NCBI RefSeq assembly: GCF_004403985.1
Contig: NZ_SOHL01000010.1
Coordinates: 1 to 50,612 of the forward strand
DNA: 50,612 nt
Reading direction: 5' to 3'
Source of the DNA: Cryobacterium gelidum
Lineage (GTDB): Bacteria > Actinomycetota > Actinomycetes > Actinomycetales > Microbacteriaceae
In this document: positions 1 through 8,334 of the stretch, piece by piece
How positions within the stretch are numbered: the stretch's first letter is position 1
How the letters are laid out: each line of letters begins with the position of its first letter
Notes under the pieces: generated by a model
The model's input: only the letters and a program-made list of their open reading frames with translations
Told to the model about the DNA's origin: nothing
Database searches by the model: none
Translations under genes and position numbers: made by a program

Positions 1-1
1 C

Positions 2-205
2 ATCGACACCGCCGGATGGAAAATCCGCATGGTCCGAGGAAGACCCCAGATACAAGGACCACTCATCTGGGACCCCACCCAAACCTGGCGACCAGCCCGC
101 ACCCACCGCGCCAACACCAACACCAGCACCAGCACCAGCACCAGCACCAGCACCAGCACCAGCCGGCCTGAACCGCCCCTGGCGCACCTAGGCTCCGTGG
201 GGTGA
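2..205 (+). CDS. C-terminal part of an HNH endonuclease (DUF222 type), cut by the window edge
   Basis: An open frame runs in from the left edge and stops with TGA at 203-205. The visible residues (GWKIRMVRGRPQIQGP, then LIWDPTQTWRPARTHR) look like the tail that follows the HNH motif in the DUF222/HNH endonuclease proteins that are abundant in Microbacteriaceae. The last third is a Thr-Ser run produced by seven perfect accagc hexamers, followed by a short unique tail. The HNH catalytic motif itself lies outside the window, so the family call rests on the tail only. Function in these bacteria is mostly unknown. Confidence 0.55.
   Translation: MDTAGWKIRMVRGRPQIQGPLIWDPTQTWRPARTHRANTNTSTSTSTSTSTSTSRPEPPLAHLGSVG
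122..163 (+). repeat. Hexanucleotide microsatellite (accagc)x7
   Basis: Seven uninterrupted copies of accagc, preceded by related accaac units. In the HNH reading frame it encodes alternating Thr and Ser. A pure hexamer array can change length by slippage without shifting frame, so the protein tail length may vary between strains. Confidence 0.9.
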
Positions 206-245
206 GTCTGTGCGAATGGCGCTGCAGAAGATCGCCTCGGCTCAG

Positions 246-1964
246 CTACCGAACGAGCGGAACCTCGAGAATCATGGGACGGCTTGGTGCGCCGGTGAGT
301 GCCCGTTCGAGGTCACTGCGGGTGGCGGCCAGGCTGTAGTCCCAGCCATAGGCGGCGGCGAGCGCCTGGAGATCGACGCTGCGCGGGGTGTAAAGCACCC
401 GCTCCAGCGCGTCGGCCGGAGCCGTCGCCGCTACTTCGAGGCCGTCGAAGATACTGCCACCACCGTCGACCCCGACGATGACCTGCACCCGGGGTTGTGG
501 CTCACCGGGAGCGAGCAGCAGCGAACCGACGTCATGCAGAAAGGTGAGGTCACCCATCAGAACCCGGGTGACACCCACCGAACGCGGCTCGGGTTCGGCC
601 TGACTAGCCAGGGCCACACCGACCGCGGTGGCGATAGTGCCGTCGATGCCGGCCAGCCCGCGGTTGGCCAGCACGGTGATCTTCTTACCGGGCACGCGTT
701 TATCGGCCTCACGAATGAGCCGGGAGGCGCCGAGCACGAGGCGGTCGTGCGGCCATGACGCCCGCCACACAGCGTCGACGAGCAGTGCCCGGGTCAGCGG
801 CGCGCGCAGCACGGCCAGCTCGGCGCGGGTGATGCCGCGCTTGTCGATCGGCGCCCGACCTTCGTCGGCCACCGCTTCGGCGAGAGTGCGGCTGGTCATC
901 ACCCAACGGTTCAGCCACCCTCGACCGGCCGGGGCGCGCGCTGCCGAAATAGCTGCCGCATCCGCTTCGACCGATCGGGTAAAACCGCGTGCGGAGCGGC
1001 CCGGGTTGTACCATTCGAGTCCGGTCGGGGCGACAATGATGGTCTCGACACCGTCTCGGGCGATGAGGGCCGGAATCTCACGGCTCAGGGTGGGGTGGCC
1101 GAACACGATCACCCGTTCTACCTGGCCGCCGAGATCTTCGGCACCAAGCAGTTCGCGGTAGTGCACGATCAGGTTCGGGCCGAACCGGGCGCCGCTGGAC
1201 ACTTCGGCCAGCAGCGGCCAGCCTCCCGCGTAGGCCAGCGCTTCGGCTGCGGGCCCGGCACCGTCACCGGCTACGACGACCGTGAGCGGTCCCGGCGCGA
1301 GCAGCATGGCTGGCCCGTCAGCTGACGCGCCGGGTGCAGGCGTGGGGACGACGCCGCAATTGGGTGTCGAAAATGACAAATCCGAAGGTAGCGCAGCCGA
1401 CAGGGGCTCGCGAAATGCCAGGTTGAGTTGCGCCGGGCCGGGAGCGGTGGTGAAAACGCCGGTTGCGGCGTTCATCGCCTGCCCGGCCAGCGCCGCGGCG
1501 ATTCCGGCCTCGTCGGGTTCGCCGACCGGCGCCGGAACGTCGAGGCACAGCCGGGTGGCCACACCGAACAGGCCAGACTGTACGGTGGTCTGATTCGAGC
1601 GAATGCCACGAAGTTCACTCGGACGGTCGGCCGTCAACAAAATCATGGGCACCCCGGCGTGGTGCGCTTCAAGAACGGCCGGGTGCAGGTTTGCCACGGC
1701 GGTTCCCGAAGTCACCACGACGAGCGCCGGCAAACCGGTTTCGAGGGCGAGGCCAACGCTGAGAAAACCGGCGCTTCGTTCGTCGGTGCGCACGTGCAGG
1801 CGGATACTGCCGGCCCGTTCCAGCTCAGCCGCCGCCAGAGCGAGGGCCTGCGAGCGTGCTCCAGGGCAGAGCACCAGGTCACGCACACCGAGCTCGACGA
1901 ATTCGTTGAGAAGGGAGATGCTGAAATTGGTCGCCGGGCTGGTGCTGGAAACCGGCTCAGGCAT
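246..1964 (-). CDS. menD: MenD, SEPHCHC synthase (2-succinyl-5-enolpyruvyl-6-hydroxy-3-cyclohexene-1-carboxylate synthase)
   Basis: Thiamine-diphosphate enzyme that joins 2-oxoglutarate-derived succinyl semialdehyde to isochorismate in cytoplasmic menaquinone synthesis. The N-terminal PYR domain shows CPGARSQ at about residues 33-39 and later TSGTAVANLHPAV; the C-terminal PP domain shows GDLTFLHDVGSLL near residue 470. The start at 1964 (MPEPVSS) gives 572 residues, the usual MenD length. A longer open frame reaching 2243 is rejected because it would lie antiparallel-free within the upstream gene and has no MenD-like sequence before residue 1. The start overlaps the stop of the PLDc_N-domain gene by eight bases, which suggests translational coupling. 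Confidence 0.93.
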   Translation of the reverse strand: MPEPVSSTSPATNFSISLLNEFVELGVRDLVLCPGARSQALALAAAELERAGSIRLHVRTDERSAGFLSVGLALETGLPALVVVTSGTAVANLHPAVLEAHHAGVPMILLTADRPSELRGIRSNQTTVQSGLFGVATRLCLDVPAPVGEPDEAGIAAALAGQAMNAATGVFTTAPGPAQLNLAFREPLSAALPSDLSFSTPNCGVVPTPAPGASADGPAMLLAPGPLTVVVAGDGAGPAAEALAYAGGWPLLAEVSSGARFGPNLIVHYRELLGAEDLGGQVERVIVFGHPTLSREIPALIARDGVETIIVAPTGLEWYNPGRSARGFTRSVEADAAAISAARAPAGRGWLNRWVMTSRTLAEAVADEGRAPIDKRGITRAELAVLRAPLTRALLVDAVWRASWPHDRLVLGASRLIREADKRVPGKKITVLANRGLAGIDGTIATAVGVALASQAEPEPRSVGVTRVLMGDLTFLHDVGSLLLAPGEPQPRVQVIVGVDGGGSIFDGLEVAATAPADALERVLYTPRSVDLQALAAAYGWDYSLAATRSDLERALTGAPSRPMILEVPLVR

Positions 1965-2418
1965 CCCGACGGCCAGGCTGCTCGCCCTCGCCCGGATCCT
2001 TCTTTGGGTCGACGCCGGCGGTGCCGGTAGTACCGCCGGCGTCCGGTGTCGGATCATTCTTATCCAGGTCCGCGAGGTCCTGCTCCATGCGACGGATGCG
2101 TTCTTGTTGATCTTTCGCGTTGAACGGCCGGTTCTCGCCACTGTCGGTCTTGACACTGCCGCCACCAAGACCGCGCAAGAAGTCGAGGTCGTCGTCGGGG
2201 GCGACCGATCGAAACGACCGGGTAGTGGGGGTAGCACGGCCATGGCCGACGAGCAACCATAGTAACGGGCCGATCAGTGGCACCAGCACGATGACAAAAA
2301 TCCAGACCCAGCGCGGCAACCCGCGAATGCGTTTGCGGTCGAACACGGCACAGTCCACGACGGAGTAGACGGTGAGGATGACAAGAGCCAGTCCTAGTCC
2401 GATCAAGAGCTTGGGCAT
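1957..2418 (-). CDS. Small membrane protein with PLDc_N domain
   Basis: 153 residues. Two hydrophobic segments (about residues 3-21 and 38-58) flank a short basic loop containing DCAVFDRKRIRGLPRW, the pattern of the phospholipase D N-terminal (PLDc_N) domain, here without any phospholipase domain. The rest is a charged cytoplasmic tail rich in Asp, Gly and Lys. Start choice: the ATG at 2418 is preceded at exactly six bases by TACAAT (2425-2430), a near-consensus -10 box, so the mRNA probably begins at the start codon; the ATG at 2424 would lie between that box and the transcript start. It is conserved next to menaquinone genes in relatives by my recollection; its role is unknown. Confidence 0.8.
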   Translation of the reverse strand: MPKLLIGLGLALVILTVYSVVDCAVFDRKRIRGLPRWVWIFVIVLVPLIGPLLWLLVGHGRATPTTRSFRSVAPDDDLDFLRGLGGGSVKTDSGENRPFNAKDQQERIRRMEQDLADLDKNDPTPDAGGTTGTAGVDPKKDPGEGEQPGRRDA

Positions 2419-2424
2419 ATGCAT

Positions 2425-2430
2425 ATTGTA
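2425..2430 (-). promoter_or_regulatory. -10 box TACAAT of a leaderless promoter
   Basis: TACAAT on the minus strand ends seven bases before the A of the ATG at 2418, so transcription should start on the start codon. No convincing -35 hexamer is visible upstream. It would drive the PLDc_N gene and menD. Confidence 0.55.
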
Positions 2431-2490
2431 GGTCGCTTGACCGTGAGAGACATGTGCGGATCCTCAGCCACGGCATTCTAAGCTAGATGC

Positions 2491-2862
2491 ATGAAATTCG
2501 TGGCCCCCTGGCTGTACTACTCCGTGTTGCGCGTGCTGATGTTTGCCATCCCGCTGGCGATTTTGCTTTCCCTGGGATTCTGGCCGTGGGCAGCCGCAGT
2601 GATCGCTGCCCTGCTCGGGCTGTGCTTGTCGTATCTCTTGCTGGGCAAGTCCCGCGAGAGTGTTGCCCGCGATCTCTACAAGGCGCGTCACCCCGACAAG
2701 GAGCCGATAAACCCGGATTCCGAGATCGAGGATACGGCACTTGATGCTGTTGACAAACAGAGCGCTGTTGACAGGCAGAGCGCTGTTGACAGGCCCAGCG
2801 CGGTTGAACAGAGCAGCTCAGCGGACGAGACCAGCTCAGAACGCAAAAGCGATTCCCAGTAG
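2491..2862 (+). CDS. DUF4229 small membrane protein
   Basis: 123 residues. Two membrane segments (about residues 8-28 and 31-50) are followed by LGKSRESVARDLY, typical of the DUF4229 proteins found beside menaquinone genes in Actinobacteria. The acidic tail carries three imperfect copies of a five-residue unit (DKQSAV, DRQSAV, DRPSAV) encoded by a 15-base tandem repeat at about 2748-2805. TAAGCT at 2479-2484 lies exactly six bases before the ATG, so the mRNA may be leaderless. The last 27 bases overlap the end of convergent menA. Function is unknown. Confidence 0.85.
   Translation: MKFVAPWLYYSVLRVLMFAIPLAILLSLGFWPWAAAVIAALLGLCLSYLLLGKSRESVARDLYKARHPDKEPINPDSEIEDTALDAVDKQSAVDRQSAVDRPSAVEQSSSADETSSERKSDSQ
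2748..2805 (+). repeat. 15-base tandem repeat in the DUF4229 gene
   Basis: About three and a half imperfect copies of gctgttgacaggcagagc-like units in phase with the reading frame; they lengthen the acidic, Ser- and Asp-rich tail after the membrane segments. Confidence 0.75.
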
Positions 2863-3870
2863 CAGCCCGTAGGCCAGAGCCGCGAGGCTCGTCAGTTTGA
2901 GGGCGAGGATGAGTTCCTTCGCCGAGGTCGCCGTGATCGTGATGAGGCAGGCCGGCAGGGCCAGCAGCAGCACGAAGAACGTGAAGATTGCCAGCGGATA
3001 GACCAGGCTGAACGCACCGGCGATCACGAACGGCAGCAGCAGGAAGACGCAGAAGACGACCCGAGACGCCGTGCTGCCGATGCGCACAGCGAGGGTGCGC
3101 TTACCGGCGGCCTTATCCGGCACGATGTCGCGCAAATTGTTGACCATGAGCACGGCGCAGGAGATCAGTCCGATGGCCACGCCGCCGAGCACGCTCTCGG
3201 TCGTGAATTCGCCCACTTGAACGTAGGTCGTGCCGGCGGTCGCTACGAGACCGAAGAAGACGAACACAAACACTTCGCCGAGGCCGAGATAGCCGTAGGG
3301 CTTCTTGCCGCCGGTGTAGAACCAGGCTGCGGCCAGGGCCAGAACGCCGACGAGCAGCAGCCACCAGTACTGGGTCAGAATGACGAGCGTCAGACCGGCC
3401 ACGGTGGCGAGACCGAAGAAGACGAGGGCGACGCGCAGCACCGTGCGCGGGTTGGCAACGCCGCCGCCGGTGAGCCGGGCCGGCCCAACACGAAAGGCGT
3501 CGGTGCCTCGGATGCCATCGGAGTAGTCATTGGCGTAGTTGACACCGACCTGCAGGAACAGTGCCGCGGCGAGCGCGAGCAGGGCGCGTACCGGGTGGTA
3601 GACACCGGGGCCGCTCGCGACGATGGCGGCGCCGGTGCCCAGCAGCACGGGAGCGATCGCGAGGGGCAGAGTCCGAAGGCGTGCGCCCGACACCCAGTCT
3701 GCGGCCGTGGCCGGCTTGATCTTGGCCGGTCCTTTGCGGGGCGGTCCGTTCTTGAAGGCCGGATGACCCGATTTGCCGCTGGCCTTCGCACCGGCATCAG
3801 TCCCAGCCAGCTTCGCTGCGGGGTTCAATCGTTGTTGTTTGGGCCTTGACGGCCGAGCTCCTTGTGCCAC
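2836..3870 (-). CDS. menA: MenA, 1,4-dihydroxy-2-naphthoate polyprenyltransferase
   Basis: UbiA-family integral membrane enzyme that attaches the polyprenyl side chain to 1,4-dihydroxy-2-naphthoate, giving demethylmenaquinone. The first Asp-rich prenyl-diphosphate/Mg motif is NYANDYSDGIRGTD at about residues 110-123, followed by PARLTGGG; a second region with NNLRDIVPDKAAGKRTLAVR lies near residue 240. About eight membrane segments are visible. The first 50 residues are a basic, Pro/Lys-rich extension not needed for the fold. GTG start, ten bases after menE, so probably one transcript; the sequence TAG CAT before the GTG also mimics a leaderless -10 box but includes the menE stop codon. Confidence 0.93.
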   Translation of the reverse strand: MAQGARPSRPKQQRLNPAAKLAGTDAGAKASGKSGHPAFKNGPPRKGPAKIKPATAADWVSGARLRTLPLAIAPVLLGTGAAIVASGPGVYHPVRALLALAAALFLQVGVNYANDYSDGIRGTDAFRVGPARLTGGGVANPRTVLRVALVFFGLATVAGLTLVILTQYWWLLLVGVLALAAAWFYTGGKKPYGYLGLGEVFVFVFFGLVATAGTTYVQVGEFTTESVLGGVAIGLISCAVLMVNNLRDIVPDKAAGKRTLAVRIGSTASRVVFCVFLLLPFVIAGAFSLVYPLAIFTFFVLLLALPACLITITATSAKELILALKLTSLAALAYGLLLGIAFAF

Positions 3871-3879
3871 GCCCCCATG

Positions 3880-5037
3880 CTACTGGCCTGCCGTGTTCGA
3901 ATTTGAAAGCAGCGCGGCGAGTGCGCGCCGGTCCGGCTTACCCGAGGCCAGCACCGGCAACTCCGCGACCCGCACGATGCGCGCAGGCCTGGCCGCGCGC
4001 CCGAGCATCGCCGCAACGGATGCCAGCAGGTCCGCCTCCACCCCGTGTTCCCCGGCAACCACCACCACCGGCACCTGCCCCCACTCCTCGTCTGCGCCAC
4101 CGACCACGACGGCCTGCTCGAACCCAGCAGACAGGCGCACGATGCCTTCGACGGCATCGAGTGACACCTTCTCCCCGCCCGAGATGATCACGTTGTCGGC
4201 GCGGCCCAACACCGTGACCCGCGCGCTCACCGGGTCGAACTCACCGAAGTCCCCGGTGCGATACCAGCGCACACCGTGTTCCACCAGGAAGCGGTCGGTG
4301 GTGCGCGCGACATCGTCGAGGTAACCCTCGGCGAGCACGGAACCCGACAGCTCGAGTTGGCCGTCGACGACGCGAACGAGAGTGTCACCGATCGGAACAC
4401 CGTTGTAGACGCATCCGCCCGCCGTCTCCGACGACCCGTACGTGCGCACTACCCGCACGTCCAGTTCGGCTGCCCGCGCAATGAGGTCGGGACGGATTGC
4501 CTGCCCGCCGACCAAAATGGCGGTGAAGCGACGCAGCACGGCCAACAGCGCCGGGTCATCCGCTGCGTCGAGCACACGGGCCAGCTGCACCGGGACCAGC
4601 GCGGTATAGCGCAGCGGCTCAGTCATGGTCTCGGCCAGCCGCCGAAAATTCTGCGGGTCGAAATGTCCCGGCGGCAGCGCGACGGGGGTGGTTTCGGCGG
4701 CAATGGAACGCACGAGCACCTGCACCCCGGCGATGTAGTGCACTGGCAGGGCGAGCAACCACTGTCCGGCCCCACCGAGGGCGACGGCGGAGGCCGCGGC
4801 GCTTGCCAGCAGGGCGTTGGTGGTGAGCATGACACGCTTGGGTGCACCGGTCGACCCGGAGGTTTCGATCACAACGGCGATCCGCTGCGGCACGTCACCG
4901 AGGCGTGCCGGCGCGTCAGCTGCTGCGACGCCATCGGGCACCGGCAGCACGGCCGGCCCGCTGCCGGCGAGCGCATCCCGCAGCACGGGAAGAAAGTCGA
5001 GGGGATGCTCCGGCTTGAGCGCCCGCAACGGCCTCAC
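3880..5037 (-). CDS. menE: MenE, o-succinylbenzoate--CoA ligase
   Basis: AMP-forming acyl-CoA ligase that activates o-succinylbenzoate with CoA for MenB. The phosphate-binding loop ETSGSTGAPKRVM is at about residues 57-69, YGSSETAGG and YRTGDFG follow, and the catalytic Lys is in LASGKPDRRAL near residue 366. At 385 residues it is shorter than Escherichia/Bacillus MenE, as is usual for actinobacterial versions, which lack part of the N-terminal domain. It lies 15 bases after menB and 9 bases before menA in the same direction, forming a menB-menE-menA operon. Confidence 0.92.
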   Translation of the reverse strand: MRPLRALKPEHPLDFLPVLRDALAGSGPAVLPVPDGVAAADAPARLGDVPQRIAVVIETSGSTGAPKRVMLTTNALLASAAASAVALGGAGQWLLALPVHYIAGVQVLVRSIAAETTPVALPPGHFDPQNFRRLAETMTEPLRYTALVPVQLARVLDAADDPALLAVLRRFTAILVGGQAIRPDLIARAAELDVRVVRTYGSSETAGGCVYNGVPIGDTLVRVVDGQLELSGSVLAEGYLDDVARTTDRFLVEHGVRWYRTGDFGEFDPVSARVTVLGRADNVIISGGEKVSLDAVEGIVRLSAGFEQAVVVGGADEEWGQVPVVVVAGEHGVEADLLASVAAMLGRAARPARIVRVAELPVLASGKPDRRALAALLSNSNTAGQ

Positions 5038-5052
5038 GAATCGCCGTTCATC

Positions 5053-5964
5053 TCAGTACTGCCAGGGGTACGGTGACCAGTCGGGTTCGCGTTTCTCCAG
5101 GAAGGAGTCGCGGCCCTCGACGGCCTCGTCGGTGCCATAGGCCAGGCGAGTCGCCTCGCCGGCGAACACCTGCTGGCCGACCAATCCGTCGTCGACGGCG
5201 TTGAAGGCGAATTTCAGCATGCGAATGGCGGTGGGCGACTTGGTCAGAATCTCGCGCGCCCAGTCCAACGCGACCGCCTCGAGCTCGGCGTGCGGCACCA
5301 CCGCGTTGATTGCACCCATCTCGAGGGCGCGCTCTGCCGAATACTCCCGTGCCAGAAAGAACACCTCCCTGGCGGCTTTCTGGCCGACCTGGCGGGCGAA
5401 GTAGGCGCTGCCGTAGCCCGCGTCGAACGAGCCGACGTCGGCATCCGTCTGTTTGAACTTGCCGTGCTCGGCGCTGGCGATGCTCAGGTCGCAGACGACG
5501 TGCAGCGAGTGTCCGCCACCGGCAGCCCAGCCAGGAATGACGGCGATGACGACCTTCGGCATGAAACGGATGAGTCGCTGCACTTCCAGAATGTGCAGCC
5601 GTCCGCCGCGCCCCCGGTCGATACCCGACGCCGTCTCACCGTCGGCGTATTTGTAGCCGTCACGGCCACGAATGCGCTGGTCGCCTCCGGAGCAGAACGC
5701 CCAGCCTCCGTCTTTGGCGCTCGGGCCGTTGCCGGTGAGCAGAACCACACCGATCTTCGAATTGGTGCGTGCGTCTTCGAGGGCGGAGAACAATTCGTCG
5801 ACCGTGCGGGGCCGAAAGGCATTGCGCACCTCGGGCCGGTCGAACGCGATGCGGGCGATTCGGCCACTCACGTCGTGGTGATAGGTGAGATCGGCGAGGT
5901 CTTCAAAACCCGCAACGGCCTTCCACTGGCTCGCATCGAAGATTTCGGATACCTGTTCGCTCAT
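5053..5964 (-). CDS. menB: MenB, 1,4-dihydroxy-2-naphthoyl-CoA synthase
   Basis: Crotonase-fold enzyme that closes the second ring of the naphthoquinone. Visible family marks are FCSGGDQRIRGR (oxyanion hole and substrate loop, about residues 90-101), GWAAGGGHSLHV, and TDADVGSFDAGYGSAYFAR, which holds the catalytic Asp; the C-terminal TDEAVEGRDSFLEKREPDW is the usual MenB ending. Length 303 is normal. On the minus strand TAGGCT lies exactly six bases before the ATG, so the operon may start as a leaderless mRNA, back to back with the sigma factor gene. Confidence 0.95.
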   Translation of the reverse strand: MSEQVSEIFDASQWKAVAGFEDLADLTYHHDVSGRIARIAFDRPEVRNAFRPRTVDELFSALEDARTNSKIGVVLLTGNGPSAKDGGWAFCSGGDQRIRGRDGYKYADGETASGIDRGRGGRLHILEVQRLIRFMPKVVIAVIPGWAAGGGHSLHVVCDLSIASAEHGKFKQTDADVGSFDAGYGSAYFARQVGQKAAREVFFLAREYSAERALEMGAINAVVPHAELEAVALDWAREILTKSPTAIRMLKFAFNAVDDGLVGQQVFAGEATRLAYGTDEAVEGRDSFLEKREPDWSPYPWQY

Positions 5965-6021
5965 GGTGTCAGCCTACGCGGAGCGAGCGACCGCTTTTCG
6001 GTCTCGCAAACTCGTGATGTC

Positions 6022-6116
6022 AGGGGTTGAAATGTCGAAATAACCTCAGCTACGCTGTGTCAAACGACAAAGTCAACCCCTTGTCATCCACTCCCTTCGG
6101 GGGTGAACCTTTGACT
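6022..6116 (+). promoter_or_regulatory. Structured 5' region of the sigma factor gene
   Basis: Several inverted repeats are packed here. AGGGGTTGA (6022-6030) is complementary to TCAACCCCT (6073-6081). A hairpin CACTCCC-TTC-GGGGGTG spans 6089-6105 (seven pairs, one G-T). AGTCAA (6071-6076) can pair with TTGACT (6111-6116) outside it. TTGAAA at 6026-6031 followed after 18 bases by TACGCT could be a promoter. Whether these act as operator or as mRNA structure is not decided by sequence. Confidence 0.45.
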
Positions 6117-6138
6117 TGGAAAGTACGGGGAGGTGGCC

Positions 6139-6189
6139 ATGAACGTCACAAACAGCATCAGCAGTCATTTCGGGGGCAGGCAGTCATGA
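6139..6189 (+). CDS. 16-residue upstream ORF coupled to the sigma factor gene
   Basis: ATG at 6139 is preceded by a good ribosome binding site (ggggaggtggcc). It encodes MNVTNSISSHFGGRQS and its stop TGA (6187-6189) overlaps the ATG of the sigma factor gene (6186) as ATGA. This arrangement favours re-initiation, so translation of the sigma factor probably depends on ribosomes finishing this peptide. The sigma start itself has no strong site of its own apart from gggggcaggc inside this ORF. No function of the peptide can be read; it may act only by being translated. Confidence 0.6.
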   Translation: MNVTNSISSHFGGRQS

Positions 6190-7169
6190 CGACCACTACT
6201 CAGCCGCACCGCACCGCAACGGCAGCAGCTCGCCGCACCGCGCCACCGAGCACCTACAGCGCCGCGTCCACGGATGCCTTCGGTGACTACCTGCGCCGCA
6301 TTGGCAAGGGGACCCTGCTCAATGCCGAGCAGGAGGTGGATCTGGCTCGCCGCATCGAGGTGGGGCTCTTCGCTGAGGCGCGGCTCCTGCGTGAGGATGG
6401 TGCCAGCGCGCGCGATTCGGCCGACGGGCGCGAGCTGGCCTGGCTCATGCATGACGGGCGCCGGGCCAAGAACCAGTTCATCGAGGCCAACCTGCGCCTG
6501 GTGGTGAGCATCGCCAAGCACTACTCCGGTCGGGGGGTGCCCATCATGGACCTCGTGCAGGACGGCAATATGGGACTCGTTCGCGCCGTCGAGAAGTACG
6601 ACTTCATGACCGGCTACAAATTCTCCACCTACGCCACCTGGTGGATTCGGCAAGCTATCCATCGCGGCATGGCCGATAAGTCGCGCATGATTCGCATTCC
6701 GGTGCACACCGCCGAAAAGCTCAACAAAATCAAGCGTATCCGGCGCGATCTGACCAGTGTGCTCGACCGCGATCCGACGGCGCGCGAAATCGGCGAAGCC
6801 GCCCAGCTTCCCGTGCGGGACGTTCTGCGGCTGCTGCAATACGACAACGAGCCGATTTCGCTGCATACTCCGGTTGGTGATGGCGCCGGCGACATGGCGG
6901 AACTCATCATCGACGATGACCTTCCCCAGCCCGACGAACACGCCACGCTGACGCTGCGGGCCGCGGACATCCGTTTTTTTCTTGACACCCTGCCACCTCG
7001 GGAACGCTCTATTTTGCGAGCACGGTTCGGCCTCGACGGCAACGAACCCCGCACCCTCGACCAGATCGCACACATCGAAGGCGTGACCCGAGAGCGCGTA
7101 CGGCAAATAGAGAAGCGAGCGCTGGCCTTGCTGCACGTGCCGCGGCTGGAGCACTACCTGCGCGACTGA
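6186..7169 (+). CDS. RNA polymerase sigma factor, sigma-70 family group 2 (SigB/HrdB-like)
   Basis: 327 residues from the ATG at 6186. Region 1.2 is DAFGDYLRRIGKGTLLNAEQ (about residues 28-47), region 2 contains NLRLVVSIAKHYSGRG, DLVQDGNMGLVRAVEKYD and STYATWWIRQAIHRG, region 3 starts at RIPVHTAEKLNKI, and region 4 ends with TLDQIAHIEGVTRERVRQIE. There is no long acidic region 1.1, so it is a group 2 (alternative, primary-like) factor rather than the essential primary one. A longer frame from 6027 is rejected because it would translate the structured 5' region and the coupled upstream ORF region. It splits menC from the other men genes. Confidence 0.9.
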   Translation: MTTTTQPHRTATAAARRTAPPSTYSAASTDAFGDYLRRIGKGTLLNAEQEVDLARRIEVGLFAEARLLREDGASARDSADGRELAWLMHDGRRAKNQFIEANLRLVVSIAKHYSGRGVPIMDLVQDGNMGLVRAVEKYDFMTGYKFSTYATWWIRQAIHRGMADKSRMIRIPVHTAEKLNKIKRIRRDLTSVLDRDPTAREIGEAAQLPVRDVLRLLQYDNEPISLHTPVGDGAGDMAELIIDDDLPQPDEHATLTLRAADIRFFLDTLPPRERSILRARFGLDGNEPRTLDQIAHIEGVTRERVRQIEKRALALLHVPRLEHYLRD

Positions 7170-7336
7170 CCAGTTGGCCCCAAGTCACGATGCAAAGCTG
7201 CCCGTGTCCGGCCTGGCCGTACTCATGGTCGTCGTCAATCCGAACGGTGTCGACCGCGATCGCGACGAGCTCCACGCGCACGATGAGGGGCATCGTTCTG
7301 GCCGTCTACCCAGCCGGAGGCTGACACACTGGGACC

Positions 7337-8320
7337 ATGATGCCCTCACTGGATGAGTTAGTCGGATCCGCGCACGTCGTCTCCCTGAAGCTGTTCGACC
7401 GGTTTCGCGGGTTGGACAGCCGAGAAGCGCTGCTGCTGGAAGGTCCAGAAGGCTGGACCGAGTTCTCGCCCTTCGCCGAGTACGACGATGCCGAAGCCGC
7501 AAACTGGCTGCGGGCCGCGATCGACTTTGGCTGGCAGAGCACGCCGCACGTACTCCGCACGAGCATTCCGGTCAACGCAACCGTGCCCGCCGTGCCCGCG
7601 GAGAAGGTGAGGGAGGTGCTTGCGCGCTTCCCCGGCTGCCGCACCGCCAAGGTGAAGGTAGCCGGCGGCAACCAGACGCTGGCCGACGACGTCGCCCGAG
7701 TCGCTGAGGTGCGCCGTCTGCTTGGCCCGGAAGGGCGCATCCGAATCGATGCGAATGGCCTCTGGAACGTTGACGAAGCGGAACACGCCATTCATGCCCT
7801 GAGCGCTTTCGATCTCGAGTACGTCGAACAGCCCTGCATGACCGTGCCGGAACTCGCCGAGATTCGCCACCGCACAACCTACCTGAGCGTGCCGATCGCC
7901 GCCGACGAGAGTGTGCGCAAGAGCGGAGACCCGCTCGCCGTTGCCCGCGCCGGTGCCGCCGACATTCTGGTGATCAAGGCTCAGCCGCTCGGTGGCATTC
8001 GCGCGGCGTTGTCGATCATCGGCCAGACCGGGCTGCCGGTTGTGGTCTCCAGCGCGCTCGACACGTCGATCGGGCTGTCCATGGGGGCGCACCTGGCGGC
8101 ATCCGTTCCCGGACTGTACTTCGACTGCGGCCTCGGCACCGCCTCGCTGCTCGCCGAGGATGTCACGGGCGCGCCGCTGCTGCCGGTCGACGGTGCTATT
8201 CCGGTACGCCGGGTCGTGCCGGATACGGCCCTGCTCGACCAGCACGCGGCCAGCCCCGAACGTCGCGACTGGTGGCTCGCTCGTCTCGCGCGTACGCACG
8301 CGCTCGTCGCCGCCGAGTAG
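7337..8320 (+). CDS. menC: MenC, o-succinylbenzoate synthase
   Basis: Enolase-superfamily dehydratase that converts SHCHC to o-succinylbenzoate for MenE. Catalytic Lys residues lie in TAKVKVAG (about residues 103-110), metal ligands in RIDANGLW, YVEQP and AADES, and the second catalytic Lys in VIKAQPLGG. Length 327 fits actinobacterial MenC. Either ATG at 7337 or 7340 could start it; no strong ribosome binding site is visible. The gene converges on ccsB with a 14-base gap. The 167 bases between the sigma gene and menC show no other feature. Confidence 0.92.
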   Translation: MMPSLDELVGSAHVVSLKLFDRFRGLDSREALLLEGPEGWTEFSPFAEYDDAEAANWLRAAIDFGWQSTPHVLRTSIPVNATVPAVPAEKVREVLARFPGCRTAKVKVAGGNQTLADDVARVAEVRRLLGPEGRIRIDANGLWNVDEAEHAIHALSAFDLEYVEQPCMTVPELAEIRHRTTYLSVPIAADESVRKSGDPLAVARAGAADILVIKAQPLGGIRAALSIIGQTGLPVVVSSALDTSIGLSMGAHLAASVPGLYFDCGLGTASLLAEDVTGAPLLPVDGAIPVRRVVPDTALLDQHAASPERRDWWLARLARTHALVAAE

Positions 8321-8334
8321 CCGCGATTACCGGG

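Noticed and set aside
122..163. CRISPR or regulatory repeat
   Set aside because: It is a pure hexamer microsatellite inside the end of a coding frame.
6165..7154. 329-codon frame opposite the sigma factor gene
   Set aside because: Antisense to well-defined sigma regions 1.2 to 4; no domain is recognisable in the translation.
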